DNA from: Gammaproteobacteria bacterium
GTDB lineage: Bacteria; Pseudomonadota; Gammaproteobacteria; HK1
Assembly: GCA_020444775.1 (NCBI GenBank)
Contig: JAGRHX010000525.1
Location: 1-5,993 of the forward strand
DNA: 5,993 nucleotides
Direction of reading: 5' to 3'
The position numbers and the translations under genes were made by a program. Below, piece after piece: positions 1 to 4,918 of this stretch. Below the pieces are notes generated by a model, which saw only the letters and a list, made by a program, of their open reading frames with translations, was not told the DNA's origin and did not search any database. Each line of letters opens with the position of its first letter. The stretch's first letter is position 1.

Positions 1-50
1 TGGATTTCCCCATTGTTGGATTTCCATTGCTCGATTCGAGGTCGAAGATC

Positions 51-485
51 ATGAGCGTCAACATCAACACCGTCGATACTGCTTCCCAGGCCGCCGGCCA
101 GTGGAGCGGGGCATCTTTCGACACCGAGATCTCCGATGCCGAGCTGACGGTCACGCGAGCCGCCGGTGACCAGCTGGCCGCGTTGTTCGCCCAGGTGGAG
201 GACGACGAGTACGAGGCCATACGTATCTACGTGGCTGGTGGCGGGTGCTCCGGCATGACCTACGGGATGACCTACACCGGCGAGCGGAATCCGTATGACA
301 AGGTCTTGAAAGGCGACGGCTACAGCATCTACGTGGACGCCGTTGCGCACGCGTTTCTGAACGGCGTCGAGATCGACTACGAGACTCGCGAAACCGGAGC
401 GACCTTCGTCTTCAACAACGTCTTCCAGGCAACCGGCGGCAGCGGTGTTTGCGGTGGCTGCGGTGCCGCGGGTGGTTGCGGTTGA
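51..485 (+). CDS. Atypical HesB/IscA-type (A-type) iron-sulfur carrier-like protein with Cys/Gly-rich tail
   Basis: The 144-residue protein carries the A-type carrier fold signature: the segment around residues 58-73 reads RIYVAGGGCSGMTYGM, with the first ligand cysteine at C66. It continues with YSIYVDAVAHAFLNGVEIDY (residues 91-110), which matches the second half of IscA/ErpA. Known family members end in a CxC pair (CGCG); this one ends GVCGGCGAAGGCG, giving C134, C137 and C143 (CxxCx5C). A role in holding or delivering Fe-S clusters or iron in the cytoplasm is inferred from the family. The N-terminal ~35 residues are extra compared with the 107-114 residues usual for IscA and ErpA. I chose ATG 51 because GAGG at 38-41 lies 9 nt upstream; an in-frame TTG at 27 is less likely. 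The ATP-grasp gene follows after 51 nt on the same strand. Family assignment is solid, but which subfamily and what client it serves is unknown. Confidence 0.88.
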   Translation: MSVNINTVDTASQAAGQWSGASFDTEISDAELTVTRAAGDQLAALFAQVEDDEYEAIRIYVAGGGCSGMTYGMTYTGERNPYDKVLKGDGYSIYVDAVAHAFLNGVEIDYETRETGATFVFNNVFQATGGSGVCGGCGAAGGCG

Positions 486-536
486 TTCTGTAGGGCCGTT
501 CCACCTGATCCGTCCATCGCCGCGGCGGGGCTGAGC

Positions 537-1805
537 GTGTCCGAAGCATCGTCGAGGCGAATCGCCTTGGTTGCGCCGCCCTTCAGCTATCGACTCTCGC
601 CTTACTTGAAGGCCGCGGCGAGCCTGGGAGTCGAAGCGAAGGTCGTCTCGCAAGGGCGGCACAGTCTGGTCGAGGCCGTCGCCAACGGTCTGCACGTGGA
701 CCTGGCAGACAGTTGCGCGACCATTCAGGCAATTGTCGAATCGAATCTGGCGGAGCCGCTCGACGCGGTGATCGCGACCGATGATGCAACCGTCGAGCTG
801 GCGGCAAAGGCCGGGCGCGCTCTTGGCTTGCGGACCAACGCCCCCGACGCTGCGCTTCTGTCTAGACGTAAGGATCTGGCGCGAGCGCGGCTGCGCGAGA
901 GGGGCGTTGCCGTCCCGGAGTTCCGTGTCCTCGATCTGGATACGCCCCTGCCAGCGCAGTGCGTGGGCGTCAGCTTTCCCTGTGTGGTCAAACCGCTCGC
1001 GCTGTCCGCGAGCCGCGGCGTCATCCGCGTCGACGACATGGATGCGCTGCAGCATGCTTGCGCTCGAATCCGCCCGATCATCGCCGTCGCCCCTCCCGGC
1101 CCGGAGCGCAGCCGGGTCCTGCTCGAAGCCTTCATCCCCGGCGCCGAGTACGCGGTCGAGGGGCTCATCGATGCCGGACGTCTGGAGGTGCTCACGATCT
1201 TCGAGAAGCCGGAGCCGCTGGATGGACCGTTCTTCGAGGAATCCCTGTATGTAACACCGGCCCGGTTGGATACCCGCCAGGTCGAGTCACTGAGCCACAT
1301 GACGGCGAAGGCGTGTGCCGCCTATGGAATCGAGCATGGCCCCATCCACGCGGAACTCCGCCTCAATCAGGAGGGGCCGTGGATCGTCGAGGTGGCAGCG
1401 CGAACCATCGGCGGAGAATGTGCTCGCCTGCTCGAGTTCGGCACCGGCGTAAGCCTCGAGCACCTGGTGATTGTGCATGCACTGGGGTTGTCCCTGCCAC
1501 GCGCCCGTTTCGACGGCTGCGTGGGAGTACTGATGCTGTGTGGTCGGCAGGCCGGCGTTCTGCGACGCATCGAAGGCGTGCTGGAGGCTTCCGGCATCGA
1601 GCATGTAACCGACGTCTCCATCAGCGCCCGTGAGGGGCGTGAAGTGACGCCGCTGCCAGAAGGCGGGGATTATCTCGGCTTCGTATTCGCGCGCGCTGGA
1701 TCACCGGACGCGGTGGAAAAAGCGCTACGGCAGGCCCGAGAGGCGATTCGGGTGGTTGTTGCACCTGCCTGGAAACTCGTGCCCGGGGCACGCCTGGCTG
1801 GCTGA
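537..1805 (+). CDS. ATP-grasp domain protein, L-amino-acid-ligase/carboxylate-amine-ligase-like
   Basis: A 422-residue ATP-grasp enzyme. The N-terminal pre-ATP-grasp part (about 1-110) holds the VIATDDATVELA segment (78-89). The ATP-grasp core contains the nucleotide-binding lysine in CVVKPL (K152), a Ser/Gly loop at 157-165, and the acidic strand LLEAFIPGAEYAVEGL (195-210). It also has the metal and catalytic region GPIHAELRL (268-276; E273) and WIVEVAARTIGG (282-293; E285, R289). The C-terminal ~110 residues resemble the small-domain tail of L-amino-acid ligases (BacD type). Such enzymes use ATP to activate a carboxylate as an acyl phosphate and join it to an amine or similar nucleophile. 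The substrate cannot be read from the sequence. The GTG start at 537 has a weak G-rich upstream element (GGCGGGG, 524-530) and gives a sensible beta strand (RRIALVAPP). Its position behind the HesB-like gene suggests co-transcription. An amino-acid or peptide ligase is the best guess; another ATP-grasp carboxylase-type reaction is possible. Confidence 0.85.
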   Translation: MSEASSRRIALVAPPFSYRLSPYLKAAASLGVEAKVVSQGRHSLVEAVANGLHVDLADSCATIQAIVESNLAEPLDAVIATDDATVELAAKAGRALGLRTNAPDAALLSRRKDLARARLRERGVAVPEFRVLDLDTPLPAQCVGVSFPCVVKPLALSASRGVIRVDDMDALQHACARIRPIIAVAPPGPERSRVLLEAFIPGAEYAVEGLIDAGRLEVLTIFEKPEPLDGPFFEESLYVTPARLDTRQVESLSHMTAKACAAYGIEHGPIHAELRLNQEGPWIVEVAARTIGGECARLLEFGTGVSLEHLVIVHALGLSLPRARFDGCVGVLMLCGRQAGVLRRIEGVLEASGIEHVTDVSISAREGREVTPLPEGGDYLGFVFARAGSPDAVEKALRQAREAIRVVVAPAWKLVPGARLAG

Positions 1806-1818
1806 CCCGACAGATTCT

Positions 1819-1853
1819 CCGAGGTCGATCACCACCGCTCGCGGTGACTTCGG
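1819..1853. terminator. Possible bidirectional hairpin between converging genes
   Basis: The 58-nt gap between the ATP-grasp stop codon and the yggX stop codon contains CACCGC (1833-1838) and its exact complement GCGGTG (1841-1846), which form a short tight hairpin. Flanking CCGAG (1819-1823) and CTTCGG (1848-1853) could add a bulged outer stem. There is no clear T-run on either strand, so it is not a textbook intrinsic terminator. The convergent location is what suggests a termination role. Confidence 0.3.
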
Positions 1854-1863
1854 CTGGTGCGGG

Positions 1864-2148
1864 CTACTTCTTGGCACCGGCGGCGCGAAATCCCGCGGGC
1901 AGGTCGCCCAGGTCACCCTCGTCGAACAGGAATCCCAGCATGTGCCTCTCGATCAAGGCCATGTGGTCCGGGTCGGCGGTGTTCAACTGATTCTCGTTGA
2001 TGATGGTCTGCAGACGTCGCAACCATTCGGCCCAGCCCTGCGCCGATACGTTTCGCAAGATGCGTTCGCCGAGTTCGCCCGGATAGGGCGCCCTGGTCAG
2101 GGCCTCGGCTTCGCGCTCGAGCACGACACATTGGACGGTCTTGATCAC
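1864..2148 (-). CDS. yggX: YggX, probable Fe(2+)-trafficking / oxidative damage protection protein
   Basis: The 94-residue product begins MIKTVQCVVLEREAEAL and contains the family hallmarks YPGELGERI (22-30), INENQLN (50-56) and HMLGFLFDEG (69-78), which align closely with E. coli YggX over its whole length. C7 matches the single conserved cysteine near the N-terminus. The family is known as a small cytoplasmic protein tied to Fe(II) handling and protection of Fe-S enzymes against oxidative damage. I placed the start at GTG 2148 for two reasons: it puts seven residues up to the cysteine, as in E. coli, and GAGG (2157-2154 on the minus strand) lies 5 nt upstream. A GTG two codons earlier (2154) overlaps that element and is less likely. 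It lies 111 nt downstream of hemJ on the same strand, so shared transcription is likely but not proven. Confidence 0.95.
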   Translation of the reverse strand: MIKTVQCVVLEREAEALTRAPYPGELGERILRNVSAQGWAEWLRRLQTIINENQLNTADPDHMALIERHMLGFLFDEGDLGDLPAGFRAAGAKK

Positions 2149-2153
2149 GGTCA

Positions 2154-2157
2154 CCTC
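2154..2157 (-). promoter_or_regulatory. Ribosome binding site deciding the yggX start
   Basis: On the minus strand the sequence reads GAGG, then TGACC, then GTG at 2148. The 5-nt spacing favours GTG 2148 over the in-frame GTG at 2154, which would use part of this element as its own start codon. Confidence 0.6.
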
Positions 2158-2259
2158 ATTCGTTGTGCGGGCCTGCGCGCGGCAAGGCTCACGATGCCTC
2201 GTACCGCTGGCCTCTACTCATCCTCTTTCGCGTGCCTTGGGGCGTCGAGAGCAGGCCGG

Positions 2260-2688
2260 CTAGAAGGGTTTGACCACGACCAGCACGACGAGCGCGATCA
2301 ACAGCAATGCAGGCACTTCGTTGAAGAGTCGGAAATATACGTGCCCACGCACGTTCCTGCGATGCCTGAAATTCAGCATATGGCGGTAGCAGAGCAGGTG
2401 ATAGAGCACCAGCGCGAATACCAGGCAGAGCTTCAGATGCAACCAGCTGAACGGGCCCCACAGGACCGGTGCGAACCAATGTAGCATCCAGGCTCCGAAG
2501 ATCAGGCTGGCGGCCCCGCCGATGCTCATGATCGCGAACAGCTTGCGCTCCATCACCAGGAAGCGCTCGTGGCCGGTCTCGTCGTTGCACACGGCGTGAT
2601 ATACGAACAGTCGTGGTAGATAGAAAAGGCCCGCGAACCATGTGATCACGAAGATGATGTGGAAGGCCTTTATCCAGAGTTGAAGCAC
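2260..2688 (-). CDS. hemJ: HemJ, protoporphyrinogen IX oxidase (membrane protein)
   Basis: A 142-residue integral membrane protein of the HemJ family (formerly UPF0093), which oxidises protoporphyrinogen IX to protoporphyrin IX in heme synthesis in bacteria lacking HemG and HemY. The N-terminal signature is very clear: WIKAFHIIFVITWFAGLFYLPRLFVYH (residues 5-31), including the conserved H10. The segments MERKLFAIM (46-54), WLHLKLCLV (82-90, K86), LYHLLCYRH (95-103) and FNEVPALLL (122-130) also match the family. Four hydrophobic helices are visible at roughly 3-24, 52-72, 82-102 and 124-139. The GTG start at 2688 is preceded by GAGG on the minus strand with 7 nt spacing. Length is typical for proteobacterial HemJ. 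It is the first gene of a probable hemJ-yggX unit and is divergent from the bactofilin-erpA cluster. Confidence 0.95.
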   Translation of the reverse strand: MLQLWIKAFHIIFVITWFAGLFYLPRLFVYHAVCNDETGHERFLVMERKLFAIMSIGGAASLIFGAWMLHWFAPVLWGPFSWLHLKLCLVFALVLYHLLCYRHMLNFRHRRNVRGHVYFRLFNEVPALLLIALVVLVVVKPF

Positions 2689-2853
2689 GCTCGAACCTCG
2701 AAAGATGCCCGTGGTGGATACGCTGTCTGGCTGGACTCTGGTCTGGAACTGACTGGCGCCACTCTCGACGAATGCCGGTCACTTCGGTCCCGGTCGCGGT
2801 GGGCCAGCGTACCCGCCGCGATTGATATCGCGCCTGTGTGAGCAAACAACTGG

Positions 2854-2882
2854 TTGACTTCGAAACCGCAAGTAAATACTTT
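2854..2882 (+). promoter_or_regulatory. Candidate sigma70-type promoter for the plus-strand operon
   Basis: TTGACT (2854-2859; five of six bases match the -35 consensus) is followed after exactly 17 nt by TACTTT (2877-2882), which matches only three of six -10 bases. A second -10-like element, TAGAAT (2911-2916, five of six), lies further down without a good -35. The AT-rich setting upstream of 2921/3139 supports a promoter here, but which element is used cannot be decided. Confidence 0.35.
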
Positions 2883-2885
2883 ACT
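2871..2885. promoter_or_regulatory. Perfect inverted repeat, candidate operator
   Basis: AGTAAA (2871-2876) and TTTACT (2880-2885) are exact reverse complements separated by TAC. The repeat covers the candidate -10 element at 2877-2882, the usual place for a repressor site. No known regulator is recognised from the sequence. Confidence 0.3.
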
Positions 2886-2920
2886 CTCGGTCGTAACAAG
2901 CTAAGTTTTATAGAATAATT

Positions 2921-3142
2921 GTGCTCAAACCAACGGCGTGCTTGACCGAAAGGTCACTCCTGAAAGGTCTCGCTGCGTACCGAGACGCTGATTCCGAGCT
3001 CTGGTCGGCCTGCGATGTCGGCTATCGCGCCGCGGCCTGTTCCCAGGACGGTGATCCGAAGGACACGTTCGGCGATGGTCACGTACGGCTGATCCGTTAC
3101 GAGGGACGGTTCCTCGGTTCCGGCCAGATTCCCATCATATGA
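2921..3142 (+). CDS. Possible small hypothetical protein leading the bactofilin-erpA operon
   Basis: This ORF could encode a 73-residue soluble protein starting MLKPTACLTERSLLKGLAAY, with no signal peptide, no membrane segment and three cysteines (C7, C31, C40). I do not recognise a family. In favour of a real gene: it fills most of an otherwise empty stretch, about two thirds of its third codon positions are G or C by hand count, and its stop codon overlaps the next gene's start in an ATGA (3139-3142). That overlap is typical of translational coupling, and the downstream gene lacks a clear ribosome binding site of its own. Against: the GTG start has no visible Shine-Dalgarno sequence and follows AT-rich DNA that may itself be promoter. 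It may instead be an untranslated leader. Confidence 0.35.
   Translation: MLKPTACLTERSLLKGLAAYRDADSELWSACDVGYRAAACSQDGDPKDTFGDGHVRLIRYEGRFLGSGQIPII
2943..2956 (+). other. Small stem-loop with a GAAA tetraloop
   Basis: TGACC and GGTCA form a perfect five-base-pair stem closed by GAAA, a stable GNRA loop. It lies shortly downstream of the AT-rich promoter-like block, so it would be near the 5' end of the operon transcript. It also falls inside the possible 73-residue ORF. A function is not established. Confidence 0.3.
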
Positions 3143-3843
3143 CGTTCGTCGTTCGTCGTCGTAGACCCTGGGCGATGACCATGGCGGTGGTCATCGTGTT
3201 CCTGGCAAGCGCTTTCGGAGCCTGGGTGTGGCACGAGCAGGTCACGCGGTCGCTGGTTGAGCAGAAGGCCGGCTGGGAGGAGCAGGCCGAACGGCTGCGT
3301 GCCTCGCGAGAAGACCTCCAGGAGCGTCATACCGCTCTCAAGGAACGTCTGGCGGTGCTCGAGCGGGGTGCACAGGTCAAGGAGCAGGCCTATGCGCGCG
3401 TCGACGAGCATCTGAAGAACTTGCAGAGCAGGGTCGCGGAGCTTGGAGAGGAACTGGCCTTCTACAAGGGCATCGTCACCAAGGATGCGCCGAAATCGCT
3501 GCGGCTGGGAAGCGTGCGGATCAGTCAGGAGTCTGACTCGCAGTACCTCCTGAACGTCGTGTTAACCCGTGGAATGAGAAGTGATAAGGTCATCGAGGGC
3601 AAGGTCAGCATAGAGATCCTTGGAAATCTTGCCGGTGTCCCCCGGCGCCTGTCGATGAGCGAGCTCACGCCCAGTGGGCGCGATGGCGTCTCTTTCCGAG
3701 TGAGACACTTCCAACGTGTTTCTCAACGACTCGTCCTGCCACAAGGCTTTACCGCGCAGGACCTTACAGTGCAAATCAAGACGGTCGGTGCCAAGCCAAC
3801 GGTGCTAGAGAACACCTATGCCTGGTCCGGCGTCATGGATTAG
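3139..3843 (+). CDS. Membrane-anchored coiled-coil protein, DUF6776-like
   Basis: The 234-residue product has a basic N-terminus (RRRRP, 6-10), one hydrophobic helix (about 12-31) and a long heptad-rich coiled coil (about 36-110, rich in E, Q, R, L). It ends in a beta-rich domain (about 118-230) containing FRVRHFQRVSQRLVLPQGF (186-204). That motif and the LAFYKGIV junction (106-113) resemble the uncharacterised DUF6776 family, usually found just before a bactofilin gene. The expected topology is a short cytoplasmic tail, one inner-membrane helix, and the coiled coil plus domain in the periplasm. Function is unknown; a scaffold or envelope partner of the bactofilin is inference from context. 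The ATG at 3139 overlaps the upstream small ORF's stop (ATGA) and has no clear Shine-Dalgarno of its own. An ATG at 3175 would start inside the membrane helix, so it is unlikely. Confidence 0.8.
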   Translation: MTFVVRRRRPWAMTMAVVIVFLASAFGAWVWHEQVTRSLVEQKAGWEEQAERLRASREDLQERHTALKERLAVLERGAQVKEQAYARVDEHLKNLQSRVAELGEELAFYKGIVTKDAPKSLRLGSVRISQESDSQYLLNVVLTRGMRSDKVIEGKVSIEILGNLAGVPRRLSMSELTPSGRDGVSFRVRHFQRVSQRLVLPQGFTAQDLTVQIKTVGAKPTVLENTYAWSGVMD

Positions 3844-3860
3844 GGCGGAGATACCAGATC

Positions 3861-4280
3861 GTGGCAAGACAGAAGCGCTTGAAGCCGAGGAAGGTCGACA
3901 CCATCATCGGTCCGAACACCGAATTGCTCGGGGACATTCGCTTTTCGGGTGAGCTCGTGGTCGAGGGCACCGTCCGAGGCAATGTCGTGGCCGAGGACAA
4001 CTCGAACTCCCTGTTGGCTCTGAGCGACAACGGTACCATCGAGGGGGAGATTCGGGTACCAAACGTGATTCTCAATGGCATGGTCGTGGGTGACGTTCAT
4101 GCCAGCGACCAGGTGGAGCTGGCTTCGAAGGCCCGGGTCACGGGCAACGTCTACTACAATGTGATCCAGTTGGCGATGGGAGCCGAGGTCAACGGTAGTC
4201 TCGTGCATGGCGTGGATGAGTACGAACCCGCGTTGCAGCTCGGTCACGACGCCGGATTCGGCGTGCGCGAGGACAACTGA
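3861..4280 (+). CDS. Bactofilin family protein (polymer-forming cytoskeletal protein)
   Basis: The 139-residue protein has a short basic head (MARQKRLKPRK) followed by a bactofilin domain at about 13-117. The domain shows the typical repeated beta-helix turns, with glycine and valine spaced regularly: TIIGPNTELLGDIRFSGEL, VEGTVRGNVVAEDN, GTIEGEIRVPNVILNG, VVGDVHASDQVELASKARVTGNV. The C-terminal tail is short and acidic. Bactofilins polymerise without nucleotide on the inner face of the membrane and help place envelope or cell-shape machinery. The GTG start at 3861 has GGAG (3847-3850) 10 nt upstream. The gene follows the coiled-coil gene by 17 nt and its stop codon overlaps the next ORF's start (TGATG), so it sits mid-operon. 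The assignment is firm; the cellular process served is not known. Confidence 0.92.
   Translation: MARQKRLKPRKVDTIIGPNTELLGDIRFSGELVVEGTVRGNVVAEDNSNSLLALSDNGTIEGEIRVPNVILNGMVVGDVHASDQVELASKARVTGNVYYNVIQLAMGAEVNGSLVHGVDEYEPALQLGHDAGFGVREDN
4269..4273 (+). promoter_or_regulatory. Strong ribosome binding site for the small ORF after bactofilin
   Basis: GAGGA lies 6 nt before the ATG at 4280, inside the last codons of the bactofilin gene. Good spacing and match make it the main argument that the ORF at 4280-4504 is translated. Confidence 0.45.
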
Positions 4281-4504
4281 TGTTGGGCGCTCGTCGCAAG
4301 ATCCGGTGTGGCTTCGGGCTGGTGTGGATTCGGCCCGGTGCGTTCTTTGACCATGACGAGGTTTGTGAGAGTGTCGGCGATGCGGTGGGTGGCCCGTACG
4401 CGGCCCATGACAAGGCGTTCGAGGGGCTTGCGAAGCGAACATGGCCGATTGCGTGTAGGCTGTCGGCTCTCAAGACAGGCATGAGCACGCCGAAACCGGG
4501 TTGA
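4280..4504 (+). CDS. Possible small hypothetical protein between bactofilin and erpA
   Basis: A 74-residue ORF starting MLGARRKIRCGFGLVWIRPG, basic at the N-terminus, with three cysteines (C10, C29, C59) and no clear membrane segment or known motif. I do not recognise a family. Evidence for translation: the start overlaps the bactofilin stop as TGATG, GAGGA sits 6 nt upstream, and about 70 percent of third codon positions are G or C by hand count. It ends 24 nt before erpA, filling what would otherwise be a 248-nt hole in a tight operon. Evidence against: no recognised homologue, and longer open frames also exist on the opposite strand here, so open frames are cheap in this GC-rich DNA. It could instead be a transcribed spacer or an erpA leader. 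Confidence 0.4.
   Translation: MLGARRKIRCGFGLVWIRPGAFFDHDEVCESVGDAVGGPYAAHDKAFEGLAKRTWPIACRLSALKTGMSTPKPG
4305..4336. repeat. Imperfect 16-bp tandem duplication
   Basis: Two adjacent 16-base units, GGTGTGGCTTCGGGCT (4305-4320) and GGTGTGGATTCGGCCC (4321-4336), match at 13 of 16 positions. The unit length is not a multiple of three, so the two copies are read in different frames within the possible small ORF. Confidence 0.4.
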
Positions 4505-4528
4505 CGATCGCGCTGGAGAATCAAGTCG

Positions 4529-4873
4529 ATGTTGCAATTCGAAGCCGAGGAATCCATCAAGATATCGAGTCACGCCGCGAGGAAGGCGTACGAGCTGGCG
4601 CTTGCGCAAGGTAGGCCCGACGCATCATTGCGGGTCTACATCGAGGGCGGCGGTTGCTCGGGGTTCCAGTATGGGTTCAAGTTCGATGCGGCAGCCGAGG
4701 ATGATTCGATCATCGAGTGCGACGGGATGAAGGTCGTAGTCGATCCATTGAGTCTGCAGTATCTGGGGGGCGCCGAGCTCGACTACCGGGAGGATCTGCA
4801 GGGCAGCCGGTTCGTCATCAACAACCCGAACGCCCAGACGACTTGTGGGTGTGGCTCCTCCTTCTCGATCTGA
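4529..4873 (+). CDS. erpA: ErpA, essential A-type iron-sulfur cluster insertion protein
   Basis: The 114-residue product has the same length as E. coli ErpA and matches it almost throughout: [20 protein letters not shown] (34-53), [17 protein letters not shown] (70-86), [23 protein letters not shown] (92-114). The three cluster ligands C43, C106 and C108 are all present, with an additional C64. ErpA hands Fe-S clusters to apo-enzymes, including those of isoprenoid synthesis and respiration, in the cytoplasm. ATG 4529 has TGGAGAA, with GGAG at 4515-4518, 10 nt upstream. It is the last gene of the plus-strand cluster and converges with anmK across 43 nt. This is the canonical A-type carrier of the window, in contrast to the odd one at 51-485. 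Confidence 0.97.
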   Translation: MLQFEAEESIKISSHAARKAYELALAQGRPDASLRVYIEGGGCSGFQYGFKFDAAAEDDSIIECDGMKVVVDPLSLQYLGGAELDYREDLQGSRFVINNPNAQTTCGCGSSFSI

Positions 4874-4896
4874 AGCGCGCTTGCTGGCGCATGTCG

Positions 4897-4918
4897 GAAT
4901 CGGGTCTACCCGAGATTC
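4897..4918. terminator. Possible hairpin between erpA and anmK
   Basis: GAATC (4897-4901) pairs with GATTC (4914-4918), enclosing GGG/CCC (4902-4904 / 4909-4911) with a TCTA loop and a two-base bulge. It ends inside the anmK stop codon and has no T-run. Its place in a 43-nt convergent gap suggests termination for one or both genes, but the structure is modest. Confidence 0.3.

Larger units (their letters stand above)
2689..2920. other. Divergent intergenic region, no confident gene
   Basis: These 232 bases lie between the hemJ start (minus strand) and the next plus-strand ORF. Neither strand gives a protein that I recognise. The hemJ-proximal part (to about 2840) is GC-rich. The distal part (2841-2920) is distinctly AT-rich, unlike the rest of the window, and probably holds divergent promoters. 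No tRNA, riboswitch or known small RNA is recognised. Confidence 0.6.

Noticed and set aside
725..1300. Long minus-strand open frame (191 residues) inside the ATP-grasp gene
   Set aside because: Composition is Ser/Arg/Ala-rich with no family match, and it lies antiparallel to a gene with clear catalytic motifs. It is an expected artefact of high GC.
1756..2484. 242-residue plus-strand frame opposite yggX and hemJ
   Set aside because: It is antisense to two genes with near full-length family matches and has no motif of its own.
2189..2899. 236-residue minus-strand frame running through hemJ and the intergenic region
   Set aside because: It overlaps hemJ in another frame on the same strand, and HemJ motifs and helices are decisive for the other frame. 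It is Arg-rich and unlike any membrane protein.
2921..3138. Possible ArgC remnant (the segment SLLKGLAAY recalls the NLLKGAA end of ArgC)
   Set aside because: The likeness is only a few residues and sits near the start of the frame, with none of the other ArgC motifs.
3840..4442. 200-residue minus-strand open frame opposite the bactofilin gene
   Set aside because: It is antisense to an unmistakable bactofilin and has no recognisable domain. Its His/Arg-rich composition is typical of shadow frames.
4244..4609. Minus-strand frames of about 120 residues across the gap between bactofilin and erpA
   Set aside because: They run antisense into the erpA and bactofilin coding regions, have no clear ribosome binding site and show no recognisable family. 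The plus-strand ORF with GAGGA and TGATG is the better candidate.
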